The notes under the pieces were generated by a model that did not search any database, was not told the origin of the DNA, and saw nothing but the letters and a program-made list of their open reading frames with translations. A program made the position numbers and the translations under genes. A DNA stretch of 64,000 nucleotides from Psychrobacter urativorans (lineage in GTDB: Bacteria; Pseudomonadota; Gammaproteobacteria; Pseudomonadales; Moraxellaceae), in NCBI RefSeq assembly GCF_001298525.1, contig NZ_CP012678.1, positions 1,984,001-2,048,000 on the forward strand, written 5' to 3'. This document shows, piece after piece, positions 47,821 through 58,588 of the stretch. How positions within the stretch are numbered: position 1 is the first letter of the stretch; each line of letters opens with the position of its first letter.

Positions 47821-48683
47821 TTATATTTTAGTATTATCTTCATTACAGTTTTTTTCCAAAGTTTTTCGCAATTCAGGATCAACAAGGCTTCCTGATAGTA
47901 ATAATCCTTTAGCCAAACGAGTACTTTGGTGATTATGAAGTCCAGCTCTCTTTTGAAAGTTATATTTAAGAAACCTGATGTTCTTTCTGTCTCCAAATAT
48001 AGCCCAGCGCCAAGGAAATATGGCATTACCAACTATTCTATTCTATTGGGCTCACCTTCTTCATAAATTACTACTCTGTTGTCAGTCTCCTTTATCTTTT
48101 TGCTATGGTAACGAGGTGAGGAGTTAAATCCTATAGCTTTTATTTCATCAAATTGATATGAGGCGTATAGTGCTAGACCACCACCTAATGAATGACCAGT
48201 TGTTTTAAAAGGAATACCTTTACTTATATAATAATTTGACAAATATTCTATATGAGGATTTGCATATTCATACTGTTTATTTGATACGTTTCCATATGTC
48301 CAGTCTATTAACTCAGCAGTACCTTGGAATACAATTACTGCCTCAACAACTTTTTGATCAACAATTTTTTCATATAATTGGTAATCAAGTCCACTTGTGT
48401 CTGAATGTCTTCGAACTTCTTTCCAGTTGTTAGGTAAAACAAATTTATAGCGCTCATCTCTATATGCATTATTACTTAACATTGCATAAATTGCATACTC
48501 AGCTGCAAGCACCTTATATTTATACTTTACATCTTGTAAATTTAAATTAGTAGCATTACAAGCATTGACTAGCTCTTCAATAGTCAATTTTTCAAGATTG
48601 ATGGGTTGTATAGTTTTAGTTTGATTAATGGAGGCGCAAGCGCTTAAAGAAAGACATATTATTAATAAAGATAGTTTTTTCAT
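47821..48683 (-). pseudogene. Lipase-family (class 3-like) lipoprotein, frame broken by an AATAG repeat
   Basis: The intact first part (48033-48683, 216 residues) has a lipoprotein signal peptide (lipobox LSAC) and an alpha/beta hydrolase region with VIVFQGTAELIDWTYGN, the nucleophile motif TGHSLGGGLALYASYQF and GFNSSPRYH. Translation then hits TAG within a triple AATAG repeat at 48033-48047. Removing one unit continues the frame as RIVGNAIFPWRWAIFGDR..., running 70 more residues to a TAA at 47821-47823, giving a 285-residue protein. That continuation looks like the expected family C terminus. The gene is thus off as written; it could be a mutation, a switchable state or a sequencing error. 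Ser in GHSLGG is present, so the restored form could be active. Confidence 0.75.
48033..48047 (-). repeat. Pentanucleotide repeat (AATAG)x3 within the lipase gene
   Basis: The plus strand reads CTATT three times, equal to AATAG x3 on the coding strand. Because the unit is not a multiple of three, the copy number sets the reading frame. Three copies give a stop inside the repeat; two or five copies would join the two parts of the gene. Confidence 0.9.
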
Positions 48684-49310
48684 TATGATTCCTTAAATAA
48701 TATTTAAGTATTAATATCAATGGCTTAGTAATCATAAATCTTTATTTTAGATATAAATAAGCGACTGACCACATAAATTTATATGGGTAGTTTATAAATT
48801 TTATTATACTTTTAATCCTAACTTAGCATCAAAATATACTGTGATTAGTCTAAGAGTAACTACCAATATTTTTAGTAGTTAATATTAAAATTTCTAATTT
48901 AATTAACACTCCTCTAGCTCGGCGGTAATTCATTAATCTGTACATCATCATAAGCTTAAATTAATAATGATTGCAAACAAAAGTTAAATTTACTATTTAG
49001 GGATATTAGTTTAGTTATCTTAATGAAAATTTTATGCGTGAGAAAAAAATTAGTAAATGAAAAAATAAAATGAAACCGTCTAATCAGAGTAAATAAAATA
49101 CCCCGTCTATGCGTTGCAATTCAGCTAGTAGGAAAAGTATGTAATAGACTGACAGTAAGTTGTTTATTTTTAAGAATACTGTTGGGGAAGGGGTTTAATG
49201 AATAGAGAAACGATAAAAAATACAAATAAAAAGCCAAATATCGATGACTGATATTTGGCTTTCAAGTAATTATAATGTTCACATGTTATATGATAATCTA
49301 AATTAATAAA
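48684..49310. other. Gene-free, AT-rich spacer between the lipase gene and metH
   Basis: About 627 bases with no supportable gene; it should include the promoter of the lipase-family gene. The metH terminator lies at 49230-49262. I see no mobile-element ends or repeat array. Confidence 0.5.
49230..49262 (-). terminator. Terminator after metH
   Basis: AAAGCCAAATATC and GATATTTGGCTTT are exact complements around a 7-base loop, with T residues on the minus strand. Confidence 0.93.
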
Positions 49311-52300
49311 CTACAAATTCGGATTTAACCACTTCTCAGCAGTCTTCATATCCCAACCTTTACGCTCAGCATAACTTTCTAACTGATCAGTGCTGATTTT
49401 ACCGACGTTAAAGTAGACACTGTCAGGATGCGAGTAATAAAATCCGCTGACCGAAGAAGCGGGCCACATCGCATAGCTTTCGGTCAAGGTCGTACCAATC
49501 GCATCGCCCGTGCCAAGCCATTCGAATAATTTGCCTTTTTCCGTGTGTTCAGGGCAAGCCGGATAGCCGGGAGCAGGGCGGATACCGATGTATTTTTCTT
49601 TGATGAGCTCGTCATTGTCGAGGGTTTCTTCTGGTAAATAGCCCCAATATTCTTTACGAATGCGCTTATGTAGATGCTCAGCAAACGCTTCTGCTAAGCG
49701 ATCAGACAAGGCTTGTGCCATGATGGCATTATAGTCATCGCCACTGGCTTTGTAGTCTTCCGCGAGTTTTTCTGTGCCGACGATTGAAACAGTAAAGCCG
49801 CCTAAGTAATCGGTGTGCGTGTCCGATGGTGAGATGAAGTCTGCCAAGCTAAAGTTCGGCGTGCCACTGGCTTTGTCACTTTGTTGACGTAAGTGCTCAA
49901 ACTGATATTCTGCTGTGCCGCCATCTGTCGGTGCTTTGTCATAGACGGTGACGGTATCTGCGCCAGTACGTTTGGCAGGTGCGATTTTAAATACGCCTTT
50001 TGCCACGATTAACTTCTCATCAATCATCTTTTGGAGCATATCTTCGGCATTTTGAAATAAGTCACGCGCTGCTTCACCAACCACGTCATCGGTTAGGATT
50101 TGTGGGTATTTACCCGCCAAACCCCACGAGATAAAGAACGGTGTCCAGTCGATATACGGAATAAGGTCATGAATAGGGTAATCGTCAAAGATGATTTGTC
50201 CTAATTGATTCGGCGTTGGCGGTACATAATTATCCCAATCATATTGGAAGCCAATCTCGATAGATTCAGCGTAAGAGAGTTTGGCGGCTTTCGGTTGGCG
50301 TTTGGCAAGACGTTCACGCACTTTAATATATTCCGCGCGGGTTTCATCAATTAAGCCCTGACGATGCTCTTTCGATAATAATTTGGTCACTACACCGACT
50401 GCGCGTGAGGCATCAGCTACGTAAATGACACCATCGTTTTGGTATTGCGGTTCGACTTTAACGGCAGTATGCGCTTTTGAAGTAGTAGCACCGCCAATCA
50501 TGAGTGGCAAAGTCATGCCGCGCTCTTGCATTTGCTTGGCGACATAGACCATTTCATCAAGGCTTGGGGTAATGAGTCCTGATAAGCCAATAATATCGAC
50601 TTTTTCAGCAATGGCGGTATCAAGGATTTTTTCACACGGAACCATCACGCCCAAATCGACAATATCGTATCCATTACAGCCAAGTACCACGCCGACGATA
50701 TTTTTGCCGATATCATGGACATCACCTTTTACCGTTGCCATCAGGATTTTACCTTTGGTTTCACCTTCGACTTTTTCTGCTTCGATATATGGGTTGAGCC
50801 AAGCGACTGATTGCTTCATGACACGTGCGGATTTGACCACTTGTGGTAAGAACATTTTACCGGCACCAAATAAGTCGCCGACAATATTCATACCGTCCAT
50901 GAGTGGTCCTTCGATGACTTCAAGTGGTTTCGGATATTTCTCCCACGCTTCTTTGGTGTCGGCTTCTATAAAGGTGGTGATACCTTTAACTAAAGCATGC
51001 GCAATACGCTCTTCAACGGTACCTTCACGCCACGTTAAATCGACGGTGCTGTCTTTTTTCTTGCCGCCATCTTGATAGTTTTCAGCGATGGTCATTAGCC
51101 GTTCAGTAGCATCTTGTCCCGTCTCGCCTTGGTTGCGGTTGAGCATCACATCTTCGATAGCGTCGCGCGCTTCTTTTGGGATGTCATCATACAGCTCAAG
51201 CATAGCAGGGTTAACGATACCCATGGTTAAGCCATTTTGAATCGCATGATAAAGGAAGACGGAGTTAATGGCTTCACGAATTGGGTTACCACGGAAACTA
51301 AACGACACGTTAGAGACACCGCCCGATACCATGGCATTTGGCAAGTTCTCGGTAATCCATTTGGTCGCGTTGATAAAATCGGCACCATAATTGTTGTGCT
51401 CGGTAATACCAGTGGCGACCGCAAAGATATTTGGGTCAAAGATAATATCTTCAGAAGGAAAGCCCACTTCGTCGACCAACACATCATAGCTACGTTTACA
51501 AATCTGAGTTTTACGCTCAAAAGTGTCCGCTTGTCCATCTTCATCAAATGCCATGACGATAATAGCAGCACCGTAACGCATGCATAGCTTTGCACGCTCG
51601 ACGAATTCGGCATGACCTTCTTTTAACGAGATAGAATTGACGACACACTTGCCTTGGGTACGTTTAAGCCCTTCTTCGATAATGTCCCATTTCGATGAAT
51701 CAAGCATTAACGGTACACGGCTGATATCAGGCTCGCCCGATACCAAGTTGACGAAGTGAATCATCGCTTGCTTGGAGTCAAGCATTCCTTCGTCCATGTT
51801 GATATCGACGATTTGTGCGCCGCCTTCGACTTGGTCACGGGCGACATCGAGCGCTTCGGTATAGGCTTCGGTTTTAATCAAACGTAAGAACTTCTTAGAA
51901 CCCGTGACGTTGGTACGTTCACCGACGTTTACGAATAGACTATCTTTGTTGATGGTAAATGGCTCAAGTCCTGATAAGCGGCAAGCAGGCGCAATCTCAG
52001 GAATCACGCGCGGTGGGTAATTTGCGACCATATTAGCGATTTGGCGGATATGCTCAGGCGTCGTACCGCAGCAGCCGCCAACGATATTTAAAATACCCGC
52101 TTTAGCAAAACCTTCTAGCAGCGCCGTGGTTTCCTCAGCAGTTTCATCGTATTCGCCAAATTCGTTTGGCAATCCAGCATTTGGATGCGCAGACACATAC
52201 ATATTGGCAATATTCGATAGCGTTTGAATATGTGGTCTAAGGGCATCAGCACCTAGCGCACAGTTAAAGCCAACGGATAACGGTTTGGCATGACGAATCG

Positions 52301-53159
52301 AGTTATAAAACGCCTCTGCTGTTTGTCCTGATAAAGTTCGACCTGAAGCATCGGTAATCGTACCCGAAATCATAATTGGCAATTCAAAACCGATATCATC
52401 AAACACGCCCGTCACCGCAAAGATTGCTGCTTTCGCATTTAGCGTATCAAAGATGGTTTCAATAAGAATAATATCAACGCCACCTTCTATTAATGCTAGC
52501 GTTGACTCGCGATAGTTCAGCATCAGCTCATCAAAGGTGATGTTACGAAATGCCGGGTCATTGACATCAGGTGACAGCGAACAGGTACGCGAGGTGGGAC
52601 CTAAAACACCCGCAACAAAGCGCGGCTTTTCGGGCGTCTTCGCGGTGAATTCATCAGCAGCTTCGCGCGCAATCTTAGCCGCCGTTTTATTCAGCTCAGG
52701 CACGAGGTACTGCATATCATAGTCAGCCATTGACAGCCGCGTACCATTAAAGCTATTGGTTTCGATAATATCAGCGCCCGATTCCAAATGCGCCAAATGA
52801 ATCTCTTTAATCATATGCGGCTGAGATAATACTAATAAATCATTATTGCCGCGCACATCTTGCGTAATATTGGCAAAACGCTCACCACGATAGTCTGCCT
52901 CTTGCAGCTTATAATTCTGAATATGGGTGCCCATCGCACCATCTAGCATCAATATCCGTGCTGCCATCTGCTCCGTAATACGCGTGCGCGCGGTCAGCTG
53001 CTGCGCTTTATACGGGAACACTTCAGGGGGCGTTAATATGAAATCAGTAGGATTTGCATTTGGATTGCTAGAATCAGGAGTATGAGCAGAAGTTGTTGAA
53101 GTCATAGGAAAGCTACTTATCTTGTTAATTTTATAGAATGGGAATGAGGCAATCATCAA
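49311..53159 (-). CDS. metH: Cobalamin-dependent methionine synthase
   Basis: MetH methylates homocysteine from 5-methyltetrahydrofolate through a cobalamin cofactor. All four modules are present in 1282 residues: homocysteine domain with the zinc cysteines in [13 protein letters not shown] and [11 protein letters not shown] (to about 375), pterin domain (about 400-690), cobalamin cap and binding domain with [14 protein letters not shown] near 815, and the activation domain (about 970-1282) with [14 protein letters not shown]. The start at 53159 gives 18 extra residues over ATG 53105; neither has a strong ribosome binding site. A cobalamin riboswitch was looked for upstream and not seen. This requires a supply of B12. 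Confidence 0.97.
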   Translation of the reverse strand: MMIASFPFYKINKISSFPMTSTTSAHTPDSSNPNANPTDFILTPPEVFPYKAQQLTARTRITEQMAARILMLDGAMGTHIQNYKLQEADYRGERFANITQDVRGNNDLLVLSQPHMIKEIHLAHLESGADIIETNSFNGTRLSMADYDMQYLVPELNKTAAKIAREAADEFTAKTPEKPRFVAGVLGPTSRTCSLSPDVNDPAFRNITFDELMLNYRESTLALIEGGVDIILIETIFDTLNAKAAIFAVTGVFDDIGFELPIMISGTITDASGRTLSGQTAEAFYNSIRHAKPLSVGFNCALGADALRPHIQTLSNIANMYVSAHPNAGLPNEFGEYDETAEETTALLEGFAKAGILNIVGGCCGTTPEHIRQIANMVANYPPRVIPEIAPACRLSGLEPFTINKDSLFVNVGERTNVTGSKKFLRLIKTEAYTEALDVARDQVEGGAQIVDINMDEGMLDSKQAMIHFVNLVSGEPDISRVPLMLDSSKWDIIEEGLKRTQGKCVVNSISLKEGHAEFVERAKLCMRYGAAIIVMAFDEDGQADTFERKTQICKRSYDVLVDEVGFPSEDIIFDPNIFAVATGITEHNNYGADFINATKWITENLPNAMVSGGVSNVSFSFRGNPIREAINSVFLYHAIQNGLTMGIVNPAMLELYDDIPKEARDAIEDVMLNRNQGETGQDATERLMTIAENYQDGGKKKDSTVDLTWREGTVEERIAHALVKGITTFIEADTKEAWEKYPKPLEVIEGPLMDGMNIVGDLFGAGKMFLPQVVKSARVMKQSVAWLNPYIEAEKVEGETKGKILMATVKGDVHDIGKNIVGVVLGCNGYDIVDLGVMVPCEKILDTAIAEKVDIIGLSGLITPSLDEMVYVAKQMQERGMTLPLMIGGATTSKAHTAVKVEPQYQNDGVIYVADASRAVGVVTKLLSKEHRQGLIDETRAEYIKVRERLAKRQPKAAKLSYAESIEIGFQYDWDNYVPPTPNQLGQIIFDDYPIHDLIPYIDWTPFFISWGLAGKYPQILTDDVVGEAARDLFQNAEDMLQKMIDEKLIVAKGVFKIAPAKRTGADTVTVYDKAPTDGGTAEYQFEHLRQQSDKASGTPNFSLADFISPSDTHTDYLGGFTVSIVGTEKLAEDYKASGDDYNAIMAQALSDRLAEAFAEHLHKRIRKEYWGYLPEETLDNDELIKEKYIGIRPAPGYPACPEHTEKGKLFEWLGTGDAIGTTLTESYAMWPASSVSGFYYSHPDSVYFNVGKISTDQLESYAERKGWDMKTAEKWLNPNL

Positions 53160-53656
53160 AGAGATTGAAAAGAAAAAGAGTTCAGTTCTGAATATTTTAG
53201 CATGAAAAAGCCCGCGCTCGTGCTCATGTCAGTATTCATCATCAGTAATATGCCGTTATTAAATTTGCCAAAATGTGACTTCTCTAAAAGGCTATTAAAG
53301 CGATAAGATAAAGTTTACTATTGGTTAACAAATGTTTTTTATTTAAAACGTAGAATGGAATCGCAAATCTAATGATAAAAATTCAATTATTTGTTTAGAA
53401 AGTAGGCAAAAATTACACGAGCATCACAAAAAGTAGCGTAATAGTAAATTGCTATAGTCTATTTATATGTTAATTTACATTCATAAGGTTTGCGCTTTTG
53501 TAAGGATTGCTAATAAATATTTAGTAACATTTATCTAAGTGCTTTTTGTTCGGTGCTCTACTGATGGGCTACCTCTAGGACAAGAGAAACTGACTTGTTA
53601 AGTAGTAAGCATGTAAGACAACACTCTGGAATTACTTCATTCTTAAGGATATCACT
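53160..53656. other. Intergenic region between divergent metH and the first fasciclin gene
   Basis: About 497 AT-rich bases, no supportable gene. I could not find the conserved B12 box expected of a cobalamin riboswitch. AAGGA for the fasciclin gene is at its right end. Confidence 0.5.
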
Positions 53657-54226
53657 ATGAAACTTACCAAAATGAAACTGACCAAACTTGCGACTGTTGG
53701 AGCACTTGCTATCTCACTCGCAGGTCTAAGTGCCTGTAACAACATGATGCCACAAAAAAGTGTAGCAACGAAAGCACCTATGCATAGCCAATCTATGGCA
53801 AAAATGAACGTGGTACAAATTGCCCAAAGTAATGCTGATTTTTCATTATTGGTCGAAGCCGTACAAGCCGCGGGATTAGCGGGCGCGCTATCTAATCCTA
53901 ATGCGCACTTTACCGTGTTTGCGCCAACGAACGCGGCGTTTATGCAGGTACTACAAGAGACAGGCATGAGCAAAGCACAGCTATTTTCTAACAAGCCACT
54001 ACTGACCAAAATCTTAGGCTATCACGTTATTAATGGGGCGATGCCAGTTTATGCCAAAGATGTTAAGCCTGGTAATATCACCATGCTGAGCAACGATACC
54101 TTGATGGTGACCACACAAGGTAAACTCATGGATGAAAATGGTCGCACCGCCAATATATTAAAGACCGATATTGCGGCTACTAATGGTGTAGTACACGTGA
54201 TTGATAAAGTATTGCTACCAAAATAA
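53657..54226 (+). CDS. Fasciclin (FAS1) domain lipoprotein, first copy
   Basis: The 189-residue protein has a lipoprotein signal peptide with the lipobox LSAC (Cys26) and one FAS1 domain (about 55-189). The H1 motif is clear in HFTVFAPTNAAFMQVLQETG, followed by KILGYHVINGAMP and a C-terminal NGVVHVIDKVLLPK. FAS1 domains mediate adhesion or surface interactions. AAGGA before the ATG supports the start. A second FAS1 lipoprotein gene follows on the same strand after a 284-base gap; the two are related but clearly diverged. Confidence 0.92.
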   Translation: MKLTKMKLTKLATVGALAISLAGLSACNNMMPQKSVATKAPMHSQSMAKMNVVQIAQSNADFSLLVEAVQAAGLAGALSNPNAHFTVFAPTNAAFMQVLQETGMSKAQLFSNKPLLTKILGYHVINGAMPVYAKDVKPGNITMLSNDTLMVTTQGKLMDENGRTANILKTDIAATNGVVHVIDKVLLPK

Positions 54227-54510
54227 GCTGTAATTAAAGAGTAAGATGTAGTATATCTTAATATAGTGCAGCAATTACTAAAAGCGTCTGATGGTTACTG
54301 CAAGATATGCAGATCGGATGCATGACATGACTGCTAAATTGCTGATACCGGCTAACCTGTATTGGCAATTTCAGCATCTGAGTCATCATTCACTTTAGTA
54401 AATAGCTTACTATTGTTAACTAGCGTCTGTTAGCTAATGTCACTTGACGCTGACAACCTTTATCCCTTAAATAAACCGATTATTTAGTTAATCCCAACAG
54501 GAACGTAACC

Positions 54511-55122
54511 ATGTTAAAAAAGACTTTATTACCTTTAGCTATCGCTATGGCAGCATTATCCTTAGCCGCTTGTAACGATAAAAAAGCAGCAGAACCAGTA
54601 GATGAAACGGTAACTGTTGTTGAACCAGAAGTTGCCGCTGAACCTCAAACTACGGCTGAAGCTACTCCTGCCGTTGATCCTATGGCTGAAACGGCTGCTA
54701 CGCAAAGTATCGCTGAAATCGCAGCAGCAAATCCTGATCTGTCAATCTTGACAGCGGCACTAAAAGCGGCTGGTCTTGATACGATGATGATGGACGCAGG
54801 CACATATACGGTCTTTGCACCTACTGATGAAGCATTTGCTGCATTATTGACCAAACTGAACGTGACTAAAGAAGAGTTATTGGCAAATACCGATTTGCTG
54901 AAAAAAGTACTGCCGTATCACGTCGTTCCTATGGTCGTAAAAGCAGCTGATATTCCTTACGGTCAAGAAATCAAAACGGTAAACGGTCAGTCATTTACTA
55001 TCAGTGATGCTAATGTTATCACTGACGCTAGCGGTGACACGGCTAATATCGTTGGTACTGACATTATGGCTACTAATGGCGTTGTCCACGTTATCGATAC
55101 CGTACTGTTACCAAAAGAATAA
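54511..55122 (+). CDS. Fasciclin (FAS1) domain lipoprotein, second copy
   Basis: The 203-residue protein has a lipobox LAAC (Cys21), an acidic Glu/Ala/Pro-rich tether (about 28-65) and a FAS1 domain (about 68-203). The domain shows TYTVFAPTDEAFAALLTKLN, LKKVLPYHVVPMVVK and NGVVHVIDTVLLPKE. It lacks the Met-rich linker of its neighbour and has an acidic tether instead. AGGAACG supports the start. A terminator follows at 55175. Confidence 0.92.
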   Translation: MLKKTLLPLAIAMAALSLAACNDKKAAEPVDETVTVVEPEVAAEPQTTAEATPAVDPMAETAATQSIAEIAAANPDLSILTAALKAAGLDTMMMDAGTYTVFAPTDEAFAALLTKLNVTKEELLANTDLLKKVLPYHVVPMVVKAADIPYGQEIKTVNGQSFTISDANVITDASGDTANIVGTDIMATNGVVHVIDTVLLPKE

Positions 55123-55174
55123 GCTACTAAAAGAGTAAGTTTACTTGAATAAAATATAGTCATTAACCTTATCC

Positions 55175-55206
55175 AAAAGCTCAGCCACTCGCGCTGGGCT
55201 TTTTTG
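55175..55206 (+). terminator. Terminator after the second fasciclin gene
   Basis: AAAAGCTCAGC pairs with GCTGGGCTTTT (one G-U pair) around a 7-base loop, with T residues following. Confidence 0.9.
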
Positions 55207-55221
55207 TGAGAGCAGGTTTTT

Positions 55222-55251
55222 GCAAATAGAGATGTCGCAAATAGAGATATT
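55222..55251. repeat. 15-bp tandem duplication
   Basis: GCAAATAGAGATGTC and GCAAATAGAGATATT are adjacent; a further GCAAC starts a third, incomplete unit. Confidence 0.85.
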
Positions 55252-55288
55252 GCAACTTATAGTAGATTTTATAGAGTAATCAGCACAT

Positions 55289-55322
55289 AAAAAAGCCCGT
55301 GACATCTGCCACGGGCTTTTTC
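55289..55322. terminator. Terminator after the AGCS symporter gene
   Basis: AAAAAGCCCGTG and CACGGGCTTTTT are exact complements around a 7-base loop, with T residues on either strand depending on direction. It can serve the convergent fasciclin transcript too. Confidence 0.92.
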
Positions 55323-55377
55323 AAATCAACTTAGCTTTATTAATCGTCTAAGCTATTAAATGTCTAAGCTTCAGAAC

Positions 55378-56928
55378 TTACAGCTTAGGTTCTTTATGTA
55401 GAGAATCATGCTTAAGCGCTGCTTCCTCTCTTAGATGACGCTCTTCCCAATACGGTGCGTTTTTGATACCGAATTTAGCAGGATCAAAGGTATATTTTTT
55501 CACGCCAGCTTTACGCTGTGCTTCGTAGTCTTTGAGTATCGTTAAGGTTGGTTTTGCCACAAAGAAGATGACTAAGATACCAACGATATTGAGCCACGCC
55601 ATCAGACCAACACCAATATCACCAATCGCCCAGATATAACCGGCTGAGTTTAAGCCACCATAGGCAACCATCGCCATAATCAAGATTTTAACTAAAAAGA
55701 CACCTTTCTTATGAGCGCCACGGCTGATAAAGCGCGTGAGATAAGCCACGTTTACTTCAGCGATATAGTAGTAAGCCAAAATGGTGGTAAAGGCGAAGAA
55801 GAATACAGCAATCGCGATAAAGGTATTGCCATATACACCATAGACCGATTCCATCGCCATTTGGGTAAATGCTGGCGAGTTAATCTCAGTAGCAGCAGCA
55901 ACGTTTTGGACGATAAACTGACCGTCAGGTAGTGTACCTTGAATGTTATACGTGCCCATCGTGATAATCATAAAGGCGGTAGCAGAACATACTAATAAGG
56001 TATCTACATAGACTGAAAATGCCTGTACCAAACCTTGCTGCGCAGGATGCTCAACTTCAGCGGCAGCAGCAGCGTGAGGACCTGTACCTTGACCGGCTTC
56101 GTTAGAGTAAATACCCCGTTTAACACCCCAACCGATTGCAGCACCAAAGCCTGCTTGTGCGGTAAAGGCGTCGCCAATGATGGTGCCAAATACTTGTGGA
56201 ATCATCTCGTAGTTTGTAAACATGACGATTAAGGCAAGACCAATATAGCCAATAGCCATAAAGGGTACAGCGAACTCAGTAAAGGTTGCAATACGCTTAA
56301 TACCACCAAAGATGATGATACCTAAGACCACTAGAATGATACCTAGAGCCAATAAACGCATAGAGCCAACTTCTAAGCCTGCGACATTCATCACAGTCCC
56401 TTCACCCATGACCTGCGCGAAGGCACTAATAACGCCATTCGCTTGCACACCGGGTAAGAACATACCGCAAGCTAAGATAGAAGCAACAGCGAAGACAATA
56501 CCGTACCAGCGTTGACCCAGTGCGCGCTCAAAGTAATACGCAGGACCACCACGATATTCGCCAGTGACCACGTCTTTTTCTTTATAAATCTGAGCCAGTG
56601 TCGATTCGACATAAGCGGTAGATGCGCCTAAGAATGCCACAATCCACATCCAAAATACCGCACCGGGACCACCAAAGCCGATCGCTGCGGCGACCCCTGC
56701 GATGTTACCCATACCCACACGACCAGCTAATGATACTGCTAGCGCCTGAAACGACGAAATACCTTGGTCACTTGATTTACCTGAGAACAGTAATTTTATC
56801 ATTTCACCAAACAAGCGCACTTGCACAAAGCGCGTCATGATGGAGTAAAAAAGACCTGCGCCTAAGCATAAATAAATCAGCGCTGGGCTCCAAATAATTC
56901 CATTTACTAAATTGACTAAACCTTCCAT
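55378..56928 (-). CDS. AGCS-family sodium:alanine/glycine symporter
   Basis: The 516-residue membrane protein has about ten or eleven helices and imports alanine or glycine with Na+. Family motifs are SLAGRVGMGNIAGVAAAI near the N terminus, the GEYRGGPAYYFERAL segment, WGVKRGIYSNEAGQGTGPHA in the middle and FFAFTTILAYYYIAEV. GAGGAA 9 bases before the ATG supports the start. The gene is monocistronic. Substrate specificity within the family (Ala, Gly or Gln) is not resolved by sequence alone. Confidence 0.94.
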   Translation of the reverse strand: MEGLVNLVNGIIWSPALIYLCLGAGLFYSIMTRFVQVRLFGEMIKLLFSGKSSDQGISSFQALAVSLAGRVGMGNIAGVAAAIGFGGPGAVFWMWIVAFLGASTAYVESTLAQIYKEKDVVTGEYRGGPAYYFERALGQRWYGIVFAVASILACGMFLPGVQANGVISAFAQVMGEGTVMNVAGLEVGSMRLLALGIILVVLGIIIFGGIKRIATFTEFAVPFMAIGYIGLALIVMFTNYEMIPQVFGTIIGDAFTAQAGFGAAIGWGVKRGIYSNEAGQGTGPHAAAAAEVEHPAQQGLVQAFSVYVDTLLVCSATAFMIITMGTYNIQGTLPDGQFIVQNVAAATEINSPAFTQMAMESVYGVYGNTFIAIAVFFFAFTTILAYYYIAEVNVAYLTRFISRGAHKKGVFLVKILIMAMVAYGGLNSAGYIWAIGDIGVGLMAWLNIVGILVIFFVAKPTLTILKDYEAQRKAGVKKYTFDPAKFGIKNAPYWEERHLREEAALKHDSLHKEPKL

Positions 56929-57788
56929 ATCTATATTCCTCTAACTTTCTCAAAGTGGTGCGGTTAAGAGTTATTGGTTGGACATTAGCTATAATAAGCT
57001 AAAGACCATAAGCACTAAGTTGCACACTGAGTATGGATTGTAGTTGTCTGTAGTTATCCGCTTGACCTATCACCAACACCTCCACAATACGGTCAGTGTT
57101 GATAAAAAATTCGTTGCGGTCGCAATTCCTTTTGCCTTATTGGTTGCTGCAGTATGATAGCCTCACACAGTCAGAATAAAATAAATAACGAATAGTCCAG
57201 CGGATAAAACTGGCGATGATATAACTAAATATTAACCTATTTATAAACAACCGTTATGGGTTTTTTGTTTTGACAACAAAGTGGCATCAAATTCTTTATT
57301 AAATACAATCAGTTAACACGAGTGAAAAATAAGTCCACTACCAAATGTATTCAAACCATACGGCTACGTAACTGCAATTTGCCATAATTTTATGCTAATT
57401 ACTAGGAATTTATTGAAATGCGCAGTGTTTAGTTTTTATTAAAAATCGACATATTATCAACGACCCAACTAATATAGTGTAATAGGCAGCTATTGCTGAT
57501 GGAGAATCCTCTACGAATCAATGAGCTGCCCTTTAAATTCGCTCAGTTCACAATTCTGCTAAATAGTAGTGAACGACAGTATAATCAGGCTTTGCGGTTG
57601 TGTTTTGGTAACGGTCAATTGTAAAAGTTCAGCGATACCGCCATTATTAGCAGCATAGTTTTACACTACATATATCTATTTATAAGATTAACATTAGAAG
57701 TGGGCACTATCGCGACGACTATCGCAACAATGTTCACAAGCTATCCATTACCTAAAATTTATCCCATTTATTATTAGGAGACACCACG
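56929..57788. other. Long gene-free region between the symporter and lemA
   Basis: At 860 bases this is the longest spacer of the window. I see no coding sequence of significance on either strand. GGCAGCT (57485-57491) and AGCTGCC (57524-57530) form a spaced inverted repeat. TTGCGGTCGCAA near 57113 is a small palindrome. It separates divergent genes, so promoters must be present. Confidence 0.5.
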
Positions 57789-58406
57789 ATGACGCGTCAC
57801 TCTATCGTAAAACCGATATTACTATCAGTAGTTTTAGCAATCTCAACCGTCGGCTTAACTGGCTGTGGCTATAACAATCTACAGGCGCAAGACGAGCAAG
57901 TAACGGCTTCTTGGTCAGAGGTGGTCAATCAATACCAACGTCGAAGTGACTTGGTGCCAAACTTAGTCAAAGTCGTGCAGCAATACGCGGACCAAGAAAA
58001 AGACGTTTTCACCCAAGTGGCAGAAGCGCGTTCACGTGCCGGTGGCATTACAATAACGCCAGAAGTGCTGAACGATCCCCAAGCCATGGAGCGTTATGCA
58101 GAAGCGCAAGCGCAAATGGGCAGTGCCTTATCACGATTAATGGCAGTATCTGAGCGCTATCCTGAGCTAAAATCTGATAAATTATTCCAAGATTTGCAGG
58201 CGCAGTTAGAAGGTACAGAAAACCGAATCACTGTCGCCCGTAATCGCTATATCCAAGAAGTGCAAAGTTACAATACAACGGTGCGCCAATTCCCAACCAA
58301 TATCACCGCGAAGGTCTTTGGTATGCAAGCTAAACCAAACTTTACGGTAGTCAATGAGAAAGAAATTTCTACTGCGCCAACTGTGGATTTTGGTGACAAA
58401 AAATAA
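57789..58406 (+). CDS. LemA-family protein
   Basis: The 205-residue protein has an N-terminal hydrophobic segment with a possible lipobox (LTGC, Cys26) and the LemA helical-bundle motifs QAQDEQVTASWSEVVNQYQR, RSDLVPNLVKVVQQYA, ERYPELKSDKLFQDLQAQLE and GTENRITVARNRYIQEVQSY. LemA proteins are envelope or membrane-associated proteins of uncertain function. AGGAG supports the start. Two TPM-domain genes follow on the same strand with gaps of about 180 and 150 bp, the usual LemA-TPM gene association. Confidence 0.93.
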   Translation: MTRHSIVKPILLSVVLAISTVGLTGCGYNNLQAQDEQVTASWSEVVNQYQRRSDLVPNLVKVVQQYADQEKDVFTQVAEARSRAGGITITPEVLNDPQAMERYAEAQAQMGSALSRLMAVSERYPELKSDKLFQDLQAQLEGTENRITVARNRYIQEVQSYNTTVRQFPTNITAKVFGMQAKPNFTVVNEKEISTAPTVDFGDKK

Positions 58407-58484
58407 AGCAGCGCCAGCTTAGTAAGCACTAATAATCCAAGTAGAGATTAATAGTTAAAGATGGGAAAGTAGGAAAGTGTTTTT

Positions 58485-58529
58485 TTATAAAGTATCTTGT
58501 TATAAGTTATCTTCTTATAAAAAATATCC
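58485..58529. repeat. Imperfect tandem repeat, period 15, three copies
   Basis: TTATAAAGTATCTTG, TTATAAGTTATCTTC and TTATAAAAAATATCC fill part of the lemA-TPM gap. Confidence 0.85.
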
Positions 58530-58588
58530 CTATTAAGAAAGTATTGTTGCATAACCGCATGGATAGCACTTGAGGTGGTAAAGATCAG

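Noticed and set aside
47760-48032. A 90-residue minus-strand reading frame after the lipase gene
   Set aside because: It begins at a TTG inside the gene and runs in a different frame from the lipase continuation, which reads as a coherent family C terminus to 47821. It is a shadow.
53160-53656. A cobalamin riboswitch upstream of metH
   Set aside because: I looked for a conserved B12 box and stacked stems and found neither; a covariance-model scan would settle it.
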